DNA of 50,486 nt from Salinicola socius (lineage in GTDB: Bacteria; Pseudomonadota; Gammaproteobacteria; Pseudomonadales; Halomonadaceae): the NCBI RefSeq assembly GCF_001937195.1, contig NZ_MSDO01000027.1, positions 1 to 50,486 on the forward strand, written 5' to 3'. How positions within the stretch are numbered: position 1 is the stretch's first letter; the number at the start of each line of letters is the position of its first letter. The notes under the pieces are model-generated. The model saw nothing but the letters and a program-made list of their open reading frames with translations. It did no database searches and was not told the DNA's origin. The translations under genes were made by a program, and so were the position numbers. Positions 20,210-31,049 of this stretch are shown piece after piece.

Positions 20210-20566
20210 TTACTTACGAATCGGTTTACGCGGTCCCTTACGGGTACGCGCATTGGTCTTGGTACGCTGACCACGCAGCGGTAGACCACGACGATGGCGC
20301 AGACCACGGTAGCAACCCAAGTCCATGAGACGCTTGATATTCAGCGTCACATCACGGCGAAGGTCGCCTTCTACGGTGTACTTGCCCACTTCGGTACGCA
20401 GGGTGTCGAGCTCTTCGCCTGACAGTTCCTGAACCTTGGCGGTCGGTGCGATGCCGGCAGCGACACAGATCATCTGTGCACGCGTGCGGCCAATCCCGTA
20501 GATGTAGGTCAGCGAGATCGCCGCATGCTTATTGTCCGGGATATTGACGCCTGCAATACGGGCCAT
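20210..20566 (-). CDS. rpsM: 30S ribosomal protein S13
   Basis: S13 lies in the 30S head and contacts the P-site tRNA and the 50S subunit. The 118-residue protein begins [26 protein letters not shown] and ends with a basic tail ([21 protein letters not shown]). The frame is open 21 codons upstream, but homology and GGAG upstream fix the start at 20566. It is the first gene of the alpha operon, 132 bases after rpmJ, and that gap carries a hairpin. Confidence 0.98.
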   Translation of the reverse strand: MARIAGVNIPDNKHAAISLTYIYGIGRTRAQMICVAAGIAPTAKVQELSGEELDTLRTEVGKYTVEGDLRRDVTLNIKRLMDLGCYRGLRHRRGLPLRGQRTKTNARTRKGPRKPIRK

Positions 20567-20625
20567 CAGCTTACTCCGAATGTTGAGCGGCTTGCTCGTT
20601 TTAGTCGTCCACAAAGGGCGCAATA

Positions 20626-20662
20626 GCATACCCCCTGACCTCTCTCAAGGCAAGGGGTATGC
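20626..20662 (-). promoter_or_regulatory. Hairpin in the rpsM leader
   Basis: GCATACCCC (20626-20634) and GGGGTATGC (20654-20662) form a perfect 9-bp stem with a 19-base loop, between rpmJ and rpsM. In E. coli S4 represses this operon by binding a pseudoknot upstream of rpsM. This stem is a candidate part of such a site or an attenuator; no U-tract follows it. Confidence 0.5.
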
Positions 20663-20698
20663 CATGGCCCGCTTTTTACTCGCAACTTCAGGATCAGA

Positions 20699-20812
20699 TC
20701 AACCCTGACGCTGCTTGTGACGAGGTTCCGTGCAAATGACACGAACCGCGCCGTTGCGCCGAATGATCTTGCAGTTACGGCACATTTTCTTTACAGAAGC
20801 TCGAACTTTCAT
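20699..20812 (-). CDS. rpmJ: 50S ribosomal protein L36
   Basis: A short gene of 37 codons, missed by ordinary size cut-offs. The protein starts [21 protein letters not shown] and ends [10 protein letters not shown]. The zinc ligands Cys11, Cys14, Cys27 and His32 are all present, so it is the zinc-binding (C+) form. L36 is the smallest 50S protein and contacts 23S rRNA in domains II and VI. It is the last gene of the spc operon, 30 bases after secY. Confidence 0.97.
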   Translation of the reverse strand: MKVRASVKKMCRNCKIIRRNGAVRVICTEPRHKQRQG

Positions 20813-20842
20813 CGTTCTCTCCAAATGCTCTCTGGCGGAGGC

Positions 20843-22177
20843 TCAGCGCGTCAGGCCGCCGCTACCGTAGCCCTTCAGGTTCGATTTCTTCATCACCGAT
20901 TCATACTGATTCGACATCAGGTGTGACTGAACCTGGGCCATGAAGTCCATGATTACCACGACCACGATCAGCAGCGAGGTACCCCCGAAGTAGAACGGCA
21001 CCTGCCAGGCCACCACCAGGAACTGCGGCATCAACGAGACCAGTGTGATGTAGAGCGCCCCGAACAGCGTCAGACGCGTCATCACCTTGTCGACGTAGCG
21101 CGCCGTCTGCTCTCCCGGACGAATCCCCGGCAAAAAGGCACCGGACTTCTTCAGGTTGTCGGCGACATCTCTCGGATTGAACACCAACGCCGTGTAGAAG
21201 AAGCAGAAGAACAGCACTGCCGCGGCGAACAGGATGATGTACAGCGGCGCACCGGGTGCCAGCTGTTGCGAGGCCACCTGTAGCCACTCGAAACCATCGC
21301 TCTGACCCAGCCACTGACCGATGGAACCCGGGAACAGCAGGATACTGGACGCGAAGATTGGCGGAATCACACCCGCCATGTTGACCTTCAACGGCAGATA
21401 GCTGCTCTGTCCGGCGTACATCTTGTTGCCCACCTGCCGGCGAGGATAGTTCACCGTAATACGACGTTGGCCTCGCTCGATGAACACCACAAAAGCGACG
21501 GTGGCGATACCGAGAATCGACAGCGCCAGCAAGGGCAGCACGTTCCAGGCTCCATCGTTACGAGCGAGCTCGAACGACTGACCGATCGCATTGGGCAAGC
21601 CCGCCACGATCCCGGAAAAGATGATCAACGAGATACCGTTGCCGATACCCTTCTCGGTAATCTGCTCGCCCAGCCACATCAGGAATACGGCACCGGCCAC
21701 GAACGTCACGATCGCCGTGAAGTAGAAGCTGATGTCGCCCGAATAGGCAACGCCCTGACTGACCAGACCAACTGACATGCCCGTCGCCTGAATCAATGCC
21801 AGCAACACCGTACCGTAGCGCGTGTACTGGTTGATCTTGCGGCGCCCGGCTTCGCCTTCCTTCTTCAGCGCTTCGAGCTGAGGCGATACCGCGGTCAGAA
21901 GCTGCATGATGATCGACGCGGAGATGTACGGCATGATCCCCAGCGCGAAGATACTCATGCGCTGCAGCGCACCCCCCGAGAACATGTTGAACATGCCCAG
22001 GATGGTGCCCTGGTTCTCCCGAAACAGGGCAGCCAGCTGGTCAGGATCGATGCCGGGGACGGGGATGTGGGCACCAATGCGGTACACCACGATCGCGATA
22101 AAGACGAAACGCAGGCGTGCCCACAGCTCGCTGAGACCACTACCCATGTTCGCCGGCATGTTTCCTGACTTAGCCAT
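20843..22177 (-). CDS. secY: Protein translocase subunit SecY
   Basis: SecY is the channel of the Sec translocon in the inner membrane. The 444 residues form ten predicted helices, starting [24 protein letters not shown], with the plug region [10 protein letters not shown] and the ribosome-contacting cytosolic loops ([46 protein letters not shown]). It follows rplO directly with no spacer, as usual in the spc operon, and is followed by rpmJ. Its partner secE is at 47723-48091; secG is not in the window. Confidence 0.98.
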   Translation of the reverse strand: MAKSGNMPANMGSGLSELWARLRFVFIAIVVYRIGAHIPVPGIDPDQLAALFRENQGTILGMFNMFSGGALQRMSIFALGIMPYISASIIMQLLTAVSPQLEALKKEGEAGRRKINQYTRYGTVLLALIQATGMSVGLVSQGVAYSGDISFYFTAIVTFVAGAVFLMWLGEQITEKGIGNGISLIIFSGIVAGLPNAIGQSFELARNDGAWNVLPLLALSILGIATVAFVVFIERGQRRITVNYPRRQVGNKMYAGQSSYLPLKVNMAGVIPPIFASSILLFPGSIGQWLGQSDGFEWLQVASQQLAPGAPLYIILFAAAVLFFCFFYTALVFNPRDVADNLKKSGAFLPGIRPGEQTARYVDKVMTRLTLFGALYITLVSLMPQFLVVAWQVPFYFGGTSLLIVVVVIMDFMAQVQSHLMSNQYESVMKKSNLKGYGSGGLTR

Positions 22178-22612
22178 TTAGTCCTCTACTTTGCCACCGG
22201 CCGCTTCGATCGCAGCACGCGCACCTTTGGTGACCTTGAGGCCACGCACGGTAACTGCCTTGCTCAGCTCGCCGGAAAGAACGACCTTGGCGTACTCGGT
22301 AGCATTCTTGAGTACGTTGGCTTTCTTCAGGCTAGCGAGATCGGCGACGTCGCCATCGACCTTGGCCAGCTCGGCCAGGCGGACTTCTTCGGACACCAGC
22401 GACTTGGCCGAGGTGAAACCGAATTTCGGCAGACGACGCTGCAAGGGCATCTGACCACCCTCGAAGCCCGGCTTGACCGAGCCACCGGAGCGGGACTTCA
22501 GACCCTTGTGGCCGCGGCCACCGGTCTTGCCCAGACCAGAACCGATACCGCGTCCCACACGCTTTTCAGCATGCTTGGAACCCGGGGCCGGGCTTAAGTC
22601 ATTAAGTTTCAT
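22178..22612 (-). CDS. rplO: 50S ribosomal protein L15
   Basis: L15 is a late-assembly 50S protein. The 144 residues begin [37 protein letters not shown], the conserved glycine- and arginine-rich extension that enters 23S rRNA, followed by a globular C-terminal half. It lies three bases after rpmD and directly abuts secY. Confidence 0.98.
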   Translation of the reverse strand: MKLNDLSPAPGSKHAEKRVGRGIGSGLGKTGGRGHKGLKSRSGGSVKPGFEGGQMPLQRRLPKFGFTSAKSLVSEEVRLAELAKVDGDVADLASLKKANVLKNATEYAKVVLSGELSKAVTVRGLKVTKGARAAIEAAGGKVED

Positions 22613-22615
22613 GGA

Positions 22616-22798
22616 TTACTCTCCCTCGATTCGAACAAGGTAGTTGACCTTGTTGATCATGCCGCGAACGGCGGGGGTGTCTTCCAGCTCGACCGAGTGC
22701 CCAATTCGACGCAGACCGAGACCGGTCATCGTCGCCTTGTGCTTCTGCAGGACACCAATGGTGCTGCGGGTCTGAGTGATTTTGATCGTCTGTGCCAT
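22616..22798 (-). CDS. rpmD: 50S ribosomal protein L30
   Basis: L30 is a small globular 50S protein. The 60-residue product starts [46 protein letters not shown] two codons upstream (22804) is in frame, but the ATG at 22798 fits the family. It follows rpsE by six bases. Confidence 0.97.
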   Translation of the reverse strand: MAQTIKITQTRSTIGVLQKHKATMTGLGLRRIGHSVELEDTPAVRGMINKVNYLVRIEGE

Positions 22799-22804
22799 GG
22801 TCAC

Positions 22805-23305
22805 TTACCCCGCCAGCTCTTCGACAGACAGGCCACGCTTGGCGGCGATGTCATCCCGAGATTGCATGGATTCAAGCCCCTTGATGGTGGCGCGAACCAC
22901 GTTCACCGGGTTGGTGGAACCGTAGCACTTGGCCAGAACGTCATGCACACCCGCCAGTTCTAGCACGGAACGCATGGCGCCACCGGCGATGATGCCGGTA
23001 CCTTCGGAAGCCGGCTGCATATAGACCTTGGACGCACCGTGACGGGCGCGAACCGGGTACTGCAGCGTGCTGCCGCTGAGGCTGACCTTGACCATGTTGC
23101 GGCGAGCCTGGTCCATGGCTTTCTGAATCGCAACAGGCACTTCACGTGCCTTGCCGCGACCGAAGCCGACCCGGCCGTTGCCATCACCAACGACGGTCAG
23201 GGCGGTGAAACCGAAGATACGGCCACCCTTGACCACCTTGGCGACGCGGTTGACCTGCACCAACTTCTCTTGCAGATCTCCGCCCTTCTGTTCGTTATTC
23301 GCCAT
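22805..23305 (-). CDS. rpsE: 30S ribosomal protein S5
   Basis: S5 takes part in mRNA entry and decoding accuracy. The 166-residue protein has the N-terminal dsRNA-binding domain with [23 protein letters not shown], where the loop tied to spectinomycin resistance in other bacteria is wild-type, and the C-terminal domain with [21 protein letters not shown]. It lies between rplR (11 bases) and rpmD. Confidence 0.98.
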   Translation of the reverse strand: MANNEQKGGDLQEKLVQVNRVAKVVKGGRIFGFTALTVVGDGNGRVGFGRGKAREVPVAIQKAMDQARRNMVKVSLSGSTLQYPVRARHGASKVYMQPASEGTGIIAGGAMRSVLELAGVHDVLAKCYGSTNPVNVVRATIKGLESMQSRDDIAAKRGLSVEELAG

Positions 23306-23316
23306 CGTTAAACCCT

Positions 23317-23667
23317 TTAGAATTGCAGACCGCCTTCGCGTGCGGCATCAGCCAATGCCTTGACACGCCCGTGGTACTGGAACCCAGCGCGGTCGAAGGC
23401 CACTTTAGAGATGCCGGCATCCTTGGCGCGCTCGGCAATCAGAGCACCCACCTTGGCAGCCGCGTCAGCGTTGCCCGTGGCACCTTCGCGCAAATTCTTG
23501 TCCAGCGTGGAAGCGCTGGCCAGGACCTTGCCGCCGTCCGGTGAGATGATCTGCGCATAGATGTGTCGCGGGGTGCGGTTGACGCACAGGCGAAACACAC
23601 CCAAATCGCGGATCTTGGCACGGGCGCGGCGGGCACGACGGAGACGAGATTCTTTCTTCGCGTTCAT
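23317..23667 (-). CDS. rplR: 50S ribosomal protein L18
   Basis: L18 brings 5S rRNA into the 50S subunit together with L5. The 116 residues start [20 protein letters not shown] and contain [17 protein letters not shown] and the C-terminal [24 protein letters not shown], all family-typical. It follows rplF by nine bases. Confidence 0.98.
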   Translation of the reverse strand: MNAKKESRLRRARRARAKIRDLGVFRLCVNRTPRHIYAQIISPDGGKVLASASTLDKNLREGATGNADAAAKVGALIAERAKDAGISKVAFDRAGFQYHGRVKALADAAREGGLQF

Positions 23668-23676
23668 AACCCTGCC

Positions 23677-24207
23677 TTACTTCTTCTTGGCTTCTTTGCG
23701 GCGGACACGTTCGTCGCTGTACCGAACCCCTTTGCCCTTGTAGGGCTCCGGCGGACGGAACGCACGAATTTCCGCTGCCACCTGACCGAGCTTCTGCTTG
23801 TCCGCGCTTTTCAGCACGATCACAGTGTTCTTCGGCGTTTCCGCCGTGACACCTTCGGGCAGTGTGTAATCGATCGGGTGTGAGAAACCGAGTGTTAGGT
23901 TCAGCGTCTTGCCACTAGCCTGGGCACGATAGCCGACGCCATTGATTTCCAGCGACCGAGTGAAACCCTCGGAAGCGCCGGTGACCATGTTCTGGACCAG
24001 GGCACGCGTGGTGCCGACCATGGCCCATGTCTTCGCCGTTTCGCTCGGGGCGAAAACCAGCTGACCGTCTTCCTGAGTGATCTTCACGTCGGGATGCACG
24101 GTCAGTTCAAGCGTGCCCTGGCCGCCCTTGACGGACAGCTGGTCGCCGTCGAACTTCGCTTCGACGCCGCTGGGCAGTTTAACCGGATACTTGGCTACGC
24201 GAGACAT
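23677..24207 (-). CDS. rplF: 50S ribosomal protein L6
   Basis: L6 lies near the factor-binding centre of the 50S subunit. The 176-residue protein starts [21 protein letters not shown] and ends [24 protein letters not shown], with the two repeated alpha/beta domains of the family. It follows rpsH by nine bases. Confidence 0.98.
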   Translation of the reverse strand: MSRVAKYPVKLPSGVEAKFDGDQLSVKGGQGTLELTVHPDVKITQEDGQLVFAPSETAKTWAMVGTTRALVQNMVTGASEGFTRSLEINGVGYRAQASGKTLNLTLGFSHPIDYTLPEGVTAETPKNTVIVLKSADKQKLGQVAAEIRAFRPPEPYKGKGVRYSDERVRRKEAKKK

Positions 24208-24216
24208 TTCTCACTC

Positions 24217-24609
24217 CTAGAATACGGTGCAGATGACTTCACCACCGACACCCGCCTGGCGTGCGGCACGATCGGTCATGACACCTTGGGAGGTGGTGAC
24301 GATCGCCACACCCAGACCGTCCGCGACCTTGGGCAGTTCACCTTTGCCCTTGTAGATCCGCAGTGACGGCTTGGACATACGCTGGATGTGCTCGATAACC
24401 GGCTTGCCCTCGAAATACTTGAGGGTCACGGTCAGCTCAGGCTTGGCGCCTTCGGTGACCGCGATATCGGTGATATAGCCTTCCTGCTTGAGTACGCGGG
24501 CCACTTCAATCTTGAGCTTGGAAGACGGCATGGTAACCGTCTCCTTGGTGGCCATCTGCGCATTGCGAATACGAGTAAACATATCCGCTAGAGTGTCTTG
24601 CATGCTCAT
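24217..24609 (-). CDS. rpsH: 30S ribosomal protein S8
   Basis: S8 binds the central domain of 16S rRNA and in E. coli represses the spc operon by binding rplE mRNA. The 130 residues start [18 protein letters not shown] and end [21 protein letters not shown] with the conserved S-x-x-GVMTDR-A. I keep the first ATG (24609), as in E. coli; the second Met is two codons on. Confidence 0.98.
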   Translation of the reverse strand: MSMQDTLADMFTRIRNAQMATKETVTMPSSKLKIEVARVLKQEGYITDIAVTEGAKPELTVTLKYFEGKPVIEHIQRMSKPSLRIYKGKGELPKVADGLGVAIVTTSQGVMTDRAARQAGVGGEVICTVF

Positions 24610-24640
24610 TACATTGCGCTCCTGAATTCCTCGACGTGGC

Positions 24641-24946
24641 TTACCAGCTGGACTTCTTCAGCCCAGGGACATCGCCACGCATGGCAGCTTCGCGCAGCTT
24701 GTTACGGGCCAGTCCGAACTTGTTGTAGTAACCGTGCGGACGACCGGTAATGCGGCAGCGATTGCGCTGACGGACCTGACTGGAGTCCCGCGGCAACTGC
24801 TGCAGCTTCAGCTGAGCGTCAAAGCGCTCTTCATCAGAAGCGTTGACGTCATAAATGACGGCTTTGAGCGCGGTACGCTTGGCGGCGTATTTGTCGACCA
24901 GCTTCGCGCGCTTGAGCTCACGCTCAATCATGCTTTTCTTTGCCAT
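24641..24946 (-). CDS. rpsN: 30S ribosomal protein S14 (long, zinc-free form)
   Basis: S14 is a 30S head protein. The 101-residue product is the long C-minus form: it has one cysteine in [26 protein letters not shown] instead of the CxxC...CxxC zinc site of the short form. It therefore should not depend on zinc. It follows rplE by ten bases. Confidence 0.98.
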   Translation of the reverse strand: MAKKSMIERELKRAKLVDKYAAKRTALKAVIYDVNASDEERFDAQLKLQQLPRDSSQVRQRNRCRITGRPHGYYNKFGLARNKLREAAMRGDVPGLKKSSW

Positions 24947-24956
24947 GAATCCACCC

Positions 24957-25496
24957 TTATTGCTTGAACGGGAAGTTCAGCGCGCTGAGAAGCGCACGAC
25001 CTTCTTCGTCGGTGATGGCGCTGGTCGTGATGGTGACATCCAGACCCCGAATCCGGTCGATCTTATCATATTCGATCTCCGGGAAGATGATCTGCTCACG
25101 TACGCCCATGGAGTAGTTACCACGGCCGTCGAAGGATTTCGGGTTCAGACCGCGGAAGTCACGTACGCGAGGAATCGCGATGTTGACCAGCCGATCCAGA
25201 AATTCCCACATCCTCTCGCGGCGCAGCGTCACCTTGACGCCAATCGGCCAGCCTTCGCGGACTTTGAAGCCTGCGATGGACTTGCGCGCCTTGGTTACCA
25301 CCGGCTTCTGACCGGAGAGCTTCTCCAGGTCGCCGATGGCGTTGTCGATCAGCTTTTTGTCGCTGGTCGCTTCGCCGATGCCCATGTTCAGCGTCACCTT
25401 CGTGATCCGGGGCACCTGCATAACGTTGGCATAGCTGAACTGCTCTTTGAGCTGAGCCATGACTTCGTTTTGATAACGTTCTTTCAAGTTCGCCAT
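24957..25496 (-). CDS. rplE: 50S ribosomal protein L5
   Basis: L5 binds 5S rRNA and contacts S13 and the P-site tRNA. The 179 residues start [31 protein letters not shown] and include [11 protein letters not shown] and [19 protein letters not shown], as in the family. In E. coli its mRNA carries the S8 repressor site; I did not verify that structure here. Confidence 0.98.
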   Translation of the reverse strand: MANLKERYQNEVMAQLKEQFSYANVMQVPRITKVTLNMGIGEATSDKKLIDNAIGDLEKLSGQKPVVTKARKSIAGFKVREGWPIGVKVTLRRERMWEFLDRLVNIAIPRVRDFRGLNPKSFDGRGNYSMGVREQIIFPEIEYDKIDRIRGLDVTITTSAITDEEGRALLSALNFPFKQ

Positions 25497-25514
25497 TTTG
25501 CTACCCGACTCGCG

Positions 25515-25832
25515 TTAGGCGTCGATCTGCTTCTGCGTCGACTTGTAGATACGTACCTTGGTACCGTCATCCTGTAGCTGAAAGCCGACGCGATCCGCTT
25601 TGCCGGTTTCCGCGTTGAAGATGGCTACATTGGACGCATGGATCGGAGCCTCACGCTCGACGATACCCCCCGGGTTGCCAGCCATAGGATTGGGCTTGGT
25701 GTGGCGCTTGATCATGTTCACGCCCGAAACGACATAGCGGTCGTTTTCGAGAACGCGCTTGATCGTGCCACGCTTGCCCTTGTCCTTGCCGGCGATGACG
25801 ATGACTTCGTCGTCACGTTTGATCTTGTGCAT
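25515..25832 (-). CDS. rplX: 50S ribosomal protein L24
   Basis: L24 starts assembly of the 50S subunit. The 105 residues begin [27 protein letters not shown], the KOW motif, and contain [32 protein letters not shown]. It follows rplN by 14 bases. Confidence 0.98.
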   Translation of the reverse strand: MHKIKRDDEVIVIAGKDKGKRGTIKRVLENDRYVVSGVNMIKRHTKPNPMAGNPGGIVEREAPIHASNVAIFNAETGKADRVGFQLQDDGTKVRIYKSTQKQIDA

Positions 25833-25846
25833 ATCCGCCTCGCTCC

Positions 25847-26218
25847 TTACAGCACTTCGGGCGCCAAGGAAATGATCTTCATGAACTTCTCGTTACGCAG
25901 TTCACGAGTTACCGGTCCGAAGATACGGGTACCGATCGGCTGTTCGTTGGTGTTATTCAACAGAACCGCCGCATTTCCATCGAAGCGAATCAGCGAACCG
26001 TCGTTACGACGGACACCGCTACGCGTACGCACGACCACCGCCTTGAGGACCTGGCCTTTCTTGACCTTGCCCCGCGGGATGGCTTCTTTGACCGTCACTT
26101 TAATGATGTCGCCAACGCGAGCGTAACGGCGGTGTGAACCGCCCAGCACCTTGATGCACTGCACCCGGCGCGCGCCGCTGTTATCCGCGACATCCAGCAT
26201 TGTCTGCGTCTGAATCAT
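25847..26218 (-). CDS. rplN: 50S ribosomal protein L14
   Basis: L14 contacts 16S helix 14 across the subunit interface. The 123 residues start [27 protein letters not shown] and end [14 protein letters not shown]. It is the first gene of the spc operon, 54 bases after rpsQ. I see no terminator in that gap, so S10-spc read-through is likely. Confidence 0.98.
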   Translation of the reverse strand: MIQTQTMLDVADNSGARRVQCIKVLGGSHRRYARVGDIIKVTVKEAIPRGKVKKGQVLKAVVVRTRSGVRRNDGSLIRFDGNAAVLLNNTNEQPIGTRIFGPVTRELRNEKFMKIISLAPEVL

Positions 26219-26272
26219 TGGTTTTCTCCAAACCTAATCTGACTGCACTGGTTCAGAAGGCGCCTGTCGGGC

Positions 26273-26536
26273 TCAGCCCTTGGCCTGCTCGACCACCTCG
26301 ACCAACGTCCAGGCCTTCTTCTTGGACAGCGGACGGCATTCCTGAATGGAAACCAGATCGCCGGCCTTGGCCTGATTCGACTCGTCGTGGGCGTGCAGCT
26401 TGGTGGAGCGCTTCATGTACTTGCCGTAGATCGGATGACGCTCACGGCGCTCGATAAATACGACAATCGACTTTTCCATCTTGTCGCTCACCACCCTGCC
26501 GGTGAGCGTACGTGCTTTGCTTGCTTCAGCCATCAT
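26273..26536 (-). CDS. rpsQ: 30S ribosomal protein S17
   Basis: S17 is a primary 16S rRNA binder with an OB fold. The 87 residues contain [43 protein letters not shown]. Two adjacent ATG codons are available; the first overlaps the rpmC stop by four bases, the second by one. It is the last gene of the S10 operon. Confidence 0.97.
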   Translation of the reverse strand: MMAEASKARTLTGRVVSDKMEKSIVVFIERRERHPIYGKYMKRSTKLHAHDESNQAKAGDLVSIQECRPLSKKKAWTLVEVVEQAKG

Positions 26537-26730
26537 TGGTCACCTGACTTCTGGTTGAGCACAGTCTTGACGCGAGCGATGTCGCGACGAACCTGCTTCA
26601 GCAGATGCGTCTGGCTCAGCTGGCCGGTGGCCTTCTGCATGCGCAGGTTGAACTGCTCGCGGAGCAGTTCGAAAAGCTGCTCCTGCAGCGCATCGACTGA
26701 CTTTTCACGCATTTCGTTGGCTTTCATCAC
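26533..26730 (-). CDS. rpmC: 50S ribosomal protein L29
   Basis: L29 is a two-helix protein at the tunnel exit, near the docking site for trigger factor and SRP. The 65 residues start [56 protein letters not shown]. It overlaps rplP and rpsQ by four bases each. Confidence 0.97.
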   Translation of the reverse strand: MMKANEMREKSVDALQEQLFELLREQFNLRMQKATGQLSQTHLLKQVRRDIARVKTVLNQKSGDQ

Positions 26731-27140
26731 ATCACCGTCCGTTTCACAAAGGTGGTGGAGATGGGCATTTTCTGGGCCGCCAGGGAGAAGGCTTCACGCG
26801 CCAGCTCCTCGGAGACACCTTCGATCTCGTAAAGCACCCTGCCCGGCTGAATCTGGGCCACCCAGTACTCGACGGAACCTTTACCCTTACCCATACGAAC
26901 CTCGAGAGGCTTGTTGGTAATCGGCTTGTCCGGGAATACGCGGATCCAGATCTTGCCACCACGCTTGACGTGACGGGTAATTGCACGACGACCCGCTTCG
27001 ATCTGACGTGCAGTAATACGGCCGCGATCGGTAGCTTTGAGACCGAAGTCCCCGAAGCTCACCTTGCTGCCGCGATGCGCCAGGCCGCGGTTACGACCTT
27101 TCTGCACCTTGCGGAACTTTGTACGCTTGGGTTGCAACAT
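26727..27140 (-). CDS. rplP: 50S ribosomal protein L16
   Basis: L16 helps position the A-site tRNA. The 137 residues start [36 protein letters not shown] and include [34 protein letters not shown] and [25 protein letters not shown]. It follows rpsC by 14 bases. Confidence 0.98.
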   Translation of the reverse strand: MLQPKRTKFRKVQKGRNRGLAHRGSKVSFGDFGLKATDRGRITARQIEAGRRAITRHVKRGGKIWIRVFPDKPITNKPLEVRMGKGKGSVEYWVAQIQPGRVLYEIEGVSEELAREAFSLAAQKMPISTTFVKRTVM

Positions 27141-27154
27141 CGATCAGTCTCCCC

Positions 27155-27856
27155 TTACCTGGAACCTTTCTTCTTCGGTGCGGGTGCCTGAGCCTGCTGC
27201 TTCTGCTTGGCACGCACCTCTTCGATGCCCCCGAGGATTTCGCCCTTGAAGACCCATACCTTGACGCCGATGACGCCGTAGGTGGTGTGGGCTTCATAAG
27301 TGGCGTAATCGATGTCGGCACGCAACGTATGAAGCGGCACGCGACCTTCGCGATACCATTCGGTACGTGCGATCTCGGCACCACCCAGACGACCGGAGAG
27401 CTGCACCTTGATGCCGCCGGCGCCCAGACGCATGGCGTTCTGGACGGCGCGCTTCATGGCACGACGGAACATCACCCGACGCTCCAGCTGACCGGCGATA
27501 TTCTGCGCGACCAGGGCGGCATCCAGTTCCGGCTTGCGGACTTCTTCGATGTTGACGTGCACCGGCACACCCATCATGCGGGTGACGTCCTGGCGCAGGC
27601 GATCGACGTCCTCACCCTTCTTGCCGATCACGATGCCCGGACGGGCAGTGTGAATGGTAATACGGGCGTTGTTGGCCGGACGTTCGATGGTAATGCGGCT
27701 CACGGAAGCGTTTTTCAAACGCTGCTCCAGAAAGCTACGCACTTCCAGATCGCTGTTCAGCTTGTCGGCATAGGCTCCACGCTCGGCATACCAGACCGAG
27801 GTGTGATCCTTGACGATGCCCAATCGGATACCGATTGGATTGACTTTCTGACCCAT
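27155..27856 (-). CDS. rpsC: 30S ribosomal protein S3
   Basis: S3 lines the mRNA entry tunnel and has helicase activity with S4 and S5. The 233-residue protein starts [25 protein letters not shown], has the KH domain with [18 protein letters not shown] (about 62-80), and ends in a basic, glutamine-rich tail ([19 protein letters not shown]). It lies between rplV (11 bases) and rplP. Confidence 0.98.
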   Translation of the reverse strand: MGQKVNPIGIRLGIVKDHTSVWYAERGAYADKLNSDLEVRSFLEQRLKNASVSRITIERPANNARITIHTARPGIVIGKKGEDVDRLRQDVTRMMGVPVHVNIEEVRKPELDAALVAQNIAGQLERRVMFRRAMKRAVQNAMRLGAGGIKVQLSGRLGGAEIARTEWYREGRVPLHTLRADIDYATYEAHTTYGVIGVKVWVFKGEILGGIEEVRAKQKQQAQAPAPKKKGSR

Positions 27857-27867
27857 CTGGTCGACTC

Positions 27868-28200
27868 CTACTTCTCGGCTACCTTGACGGTGATGTGGCA
27901 GGTGCGCTTCAGAATGCGATCCGCACGGCCTTTGGCGCGCGGTTGAATGCGCTTGAGCGTCATGCCCTCATCGACACAGATGGTCGAGACACGCAGCTCG
28001 TCGATGTCCATGCCGTTGTTTTCTTCCGCATTGGCGATCGCGGACTGCAGCACCTTCTTGACCAACTTGGCGGCCTTCTTCGGTGAGAAGGTCAGCACGT
28101 CGAGCGCTTCGGCGACCGGCTTACCGCGCACCTGGTCAGCCACCAAACGGGCCTTCTGGGCGGATAAGCTCGCGCCACGCAACTTAGCAGCGACTTCCAT
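27868..28200 (-). CDS. rplV: 50S ribosomal protein L22
   Basis: L22 lines the exit tunnel. The 110 residues start [27 protein letters not shown] and keep the tunnel hairpin [21 protein letters not shown] intact, with none of the deletions linked to macrolide resistance elsewhere. It follows rpsS by 17 bases. Confidence 0.98.
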   Translation of the reverse strand: MEVAAKLRGASLSAQKARLVADQVRGKPVAEALDVLTFSPKKAAKLVKKVLQSAIANAEENNGMDIDELRVSTICVDEGMTLKRIQPRAKGRADRILKRTCHITVKVAEK

Positions 28201-28217
28201 CTCTTATTCCTCTTGGC

Positions 28218-28493
28218 TTACCGTTTGGCTTTCTTGTCCGCTGCATGACCGCGATACGTGCGGGTGGCAGCGAACTCGCCCAACTTGTGGCCGACCATTT
28301 CCTCGGAGACATGCACCGGGACATGCTGGCGACCGTTATGTACCGCAATGGTGAGCCCGACCATATTCGGCAGGATCATCGAACGACGCGACCAGGTCTT
28401 GATCGGTTTGCGATCGTTCTTTTCCGTTGCGACGTCGACCTTCTTCAACAGATGAAGGTCGATAAAAGGACCTTTCTTCAGTGAACGTGGCAC
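28218..28493 (-). CDS. rpsS: 30S ribosomal protein S19
   Basis: S19 forms part of the 30S head with S13. The 91 residues start [19 protein letters not shown] and include [45 protein letters not shown]. It follows rplB by 22 bases. Confidence 0.98.
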   Translation of the reverse strand: MPRSLKKGPFIDLHLLKKVDVATEKNDRKPIKTWSRRSMILPNMVGLTIAVHNGRQHVPVHVSEEMVGHKLGEFAATRTYRGHAADKKAKR

Positions 28494-28515
28494 AGCCGTT
28501 ACCTCTTAATGTCTG

Positions 28516-29343
28516 TTACTTGGACTTGCGGCGACGAACGATGAGCTTGTCGGTACGCTTGTTCTTGCGGGTCTTGTGGCCCTTGGTGGGAATCCCCCAC
28601 GGGCTGACCGGGTGACGGCCGCCACTGGTACGGCCTTCACCGCCACCGTGCGGGTGATCCACCGGGTTCATTGCGACACCGCGAACAGTCGGGCGCACCC
28701 CTCTCCAACGTTTCGCACCGGCCTTGCCCAATTGACGCAGGCTGTGCTCAGAGTTACCGACTTCGCCCAATGTAGCGCGGCATTCGGACAGCACGCGACG
28801 CATCTCGCCGGAGCGCAGACGCAGCGTTGCATAGTTGCCTTCACGAGCCACCAGCTGAGCGCTGGCACCGGCACTACGCGCGATCTGCGCACCCTTGCCC
28901 GGCTTCAGTTCGATGCAGTGCACCGTGGAACCGACCGGGATGTTGCGCAGCGGCAGCGCGTTGCCACGCTTGATGGCGGCGTTGACACCGGACTCCACCA
29001 CGTCGCCGACCTTGACGGCCTTGGGCGCGATGATGTAACGACGCTCGCCGTCCATGTACTTCAGCAGCGCAATGTTGGCGCTACGGTTCGGATCGTATTC
29101 GATGCGCTCGACGGTGGCCTTGATGCCATCCTTGATGCGCTTGAAATCGATCAAACGATAATGCTGACGATGGCCACCACCGATATGACGCGTGGTGATA
29201 CGGCCATTGTTGTTACGCCCACCCGACTTGGACTGCTTCTCGACAAGCGCGCCGTAAGCGCGGCCCTTGAAGAGCTCGTCGTTGACCACTTTGACGACGT
29301 GACGACGACCGGCGGACGTGGGTTTTGTCTTGACTACTGCCAT
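28516..29343 (-). CDS. rplB: 50S ribosomal protein L2
   Basis: L2 lies close to the peptidyl transferase centre and is needed for subunit joining. The 275 residues contain the conserved histidine region [31 protein letters not shown] and the start [19 protein letters not shown]. It follows rplW by 16 bases. Confidence 0.98.
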   Translation of the reverse strand: MAVVKTKPTSAGRRHVVKVVNDELFKGRAYGALVEKQSKSGGRNNNGRITTRHIGGGHRQHYRLIDFKRIKDGIKATVERIEYDPNRSANIALLKYMDGERRYIIAPKAVKVGDVVESGVNAAIKRGNALPLRNIPVGSTVHCIELKPGKGAQIARSAGASAQLVAREGNYATLRLRSGEMRRVLSECRATLGEVGNSEHSLRQLGKAGAKRWRGVRPTVRGVAMNPVDHPHGGGEGRTSGGRHPVSPWGIPTKGHKTRKNKRTDKLIVRRRKSK

Positions 29344-29359
29344 GATCCGTACTCCTGCC

Positions 29360-29656
29360 TTACTCGGCGCCAGAGAAGTCTTCGAGCGTCTCGCCCGCAG
29401 CCAGGGTCACATACGCCTTGCGGTAACCCTTGCGCAGACCAGTACCGAAGCGAGTGCGTTTGACCTTACCCTTGACATTGAGCACCTGAACGCCGGCAAC
29501 TTTCTTGCCAAACAGCGCCTCGACGGCTTTCTTGATCTCGGGCTTGGTCGCATCCTGGGCCACCTTGAACACGTACTGATTGTTCTCAGCGGCGTGAGCG
29601 GCCTTCTCGGTCATGTGAGGTCCGAGCAGAACCTTATATACGCGTTCCTGGTTCAT
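29360..29656 (-). CDS. rplW: 50S ribosomal protein L23
   Basis: L23 is the main docking site for trigger factor and SRP at the tunnel exit. The 98 residues start [53 protein letters not shown]. Its ATG overlaps the rplD stop by four bases. Confidence 0.98.
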   Translation of the reverse strand: MNQERVYKVLLGPHMTEKAAHAAENNQYVFKVAQDATKPEIKKAVEALFGKKVAGVQVLNVKGKVKRTRFGTGLRKGYRKAYVTLAAGETLEDFSGAE

Positions 29657-30258
29657 CCCAGCTTCTCCTCGAATTTACGCAGAGCGGAGACGGTCATCAG
29701 CACCTTGTCCAAGGCAATCAGACTGACCGGATCGGCGGCCGCAGCATCAACGACGTGAACGTTGGGAATGTTGCGTGCTGCCAGATAGAGCTTCTCGTCG
29801 ATCTCTTCCGTGACGATCAGCACTTTCTCGAGCTCCAGCTCCTTCAGCTTGCCGACCAGCTGCTTGGTCTTGGAGGTCTCGACGACGAACTCCTCGACCA
29901 GCACCAGGCGCTCCTGGCGAACCAGCTCGGACAGGATGGAACGCATGGCCGCACGGTACATCTTGCGGTTGACCTTCTGCGTGTAGTCCTGCGGACGAGC
30001 GGCGAACGTCACGCCACCACTACGCCACAGCGGCGAGCGGATGGTGCCGGCACGCGCACGACCGGTACCCTTCTGGCGCCACGGCTTCTTGCCACCGCCA
30101 CGTACGTCGGAGCGGTTCTTCTGAGCGCGGGTACCCTGGCGGCCTGCCGCCAGATAGGCGGTAACCACCTGGTGCACCAGCGCTTCGTTGAAGTCTTTGC
30201 CGAAAGTCTCTTCGGAGACTTCGACGGTGCCTGCAGCACCTACGAGATTCAGATTCAT
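29653..30258 (-). CDS. rplD: 50S ribosomal protein L4
   Basis: L4 lines the tunnel and in E. coli represses its own operon by attenuation in the S10 leader. The 201 residues include the tunnel loop [29 protein letters not shown], wild-type at the macrolide-linked Lys. The leader here is short, so L4 control may differ (see findings). It follows rplC by 14 bases. Confidence 0.98.
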   Translation of the reverse strand: MNLNLVGAAGTVEVSEETFGKDFNEALVHQVVTAYLAAGRQGTRAQKNRSDVRGGGKKPWRQKGTGRARAGTIRSPLWRSGGVTFAARPQDYTQKVNRKMYRAAMRSILSELVRQERLVLVEEFVVETSKTKQLVGKLKELELEKVLIVTEEIDEKLYLAARNIPNVHVVDAAAADPVSLIALDKVLMTVSALRKFEEKLG

Positions 30259-30272
30259 CGGTCTCAGTCCCC

Positions 30273-30911
30273 TCAGCGAGCTTTCACGGCACTGCGCACA
30301 ACGACATTGCTGCCGGGTGCACCGGGCACGGCGCCCTTGATCAACAGCAGATTGCGCTCGGTATCGATACGCACCACTTCCAGGGTCTGGACGGTGACGC
30401 GCTCGTTACCCATCTGACCGGCCATTTTCTTGCCTTTGAAAACGCGACCTGGAGTCTGGCACTGGCCAATGGAGCCTGGCGCACGGTGAGAAAGCGAGTT
30501 GCCGTGGGTATTGTCCTGGGTACGGAAATTCCAGCGCTTAACAGCGCCCTGGAAGCCTTTACCTTTGGAGGTACCGGTCACATCAACTTTCTGACCAGCT
30601 TCAAAGAGGGATACGGTGAAGGAACCGCCAACTTCCGGAGTCTCATCGTCTTCTGCCAGACGGAACTCCATCAGGGAACGGCCTGCCTCGACACCCGCCT
30701 TGGCGTATTGACCAGCAATCGCCTTGGAGAGGTGCTTGGCTTTGCGGGAGCCAGTTGTCACCTGGACCGCTCGGTAGCCGTCGGACTCTAGAGTCTTGAC
30801 GCCAGCGATGCGGTTGGGCTCAACCTCAATAACGGTTACGGGCACGGATGCGCCATCTTCGGTGAAGACACGGGTCATGCCCGCCTTCTTACCGACTAAA
30901 CCGATCGTCAT
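30273..30911 (-). CDS. rplC: 50S ribosomal protein L3
   Basis: L3 is an early-assembly protein that reaches towards the peptidyl transferase centre. The 212 residues start [20 protein letters not shown] and hold the loop [22 protein letters not shown], whose glutamine is N5-methylated by PrmB in E. coli. It lies 138 bases after rpsJ, a wider gap than usual. Confidence 0.98.
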   Translation of the reverse strand: MTIGLVGKKAGMTRVFTEDGASVPVTVIEVEPNRIAGVKTLESDGYRAVQVTTGSRKAKHLSKAIAGQYAKAGVEAGRSLMEFRLAEDDETPEVGGSFTVSLFEAGQKVDVTGTSKGKGFQGAVKRWNFRTQDNTHGNSLSHRAPGSIGQCQTPGRVFKGKKMAGQMGNERVTVQTLEVVRIDTERNLLLIKGAVPGAPGSNVVVRSAVKAR

Positions 30912-31049
30912 GTTCAGTCTCCTTTAGTGTACGGGGCTGTCACCCGCTATGGCTGCCCTTTCCAGAGCATTCCACTAGCACATTGTGTGGCGTCTCACGA
31001 CGCGGCGGATACCGTTGAACTCGGCGCCCGCTAGTGTCTAGTGTTAGTT

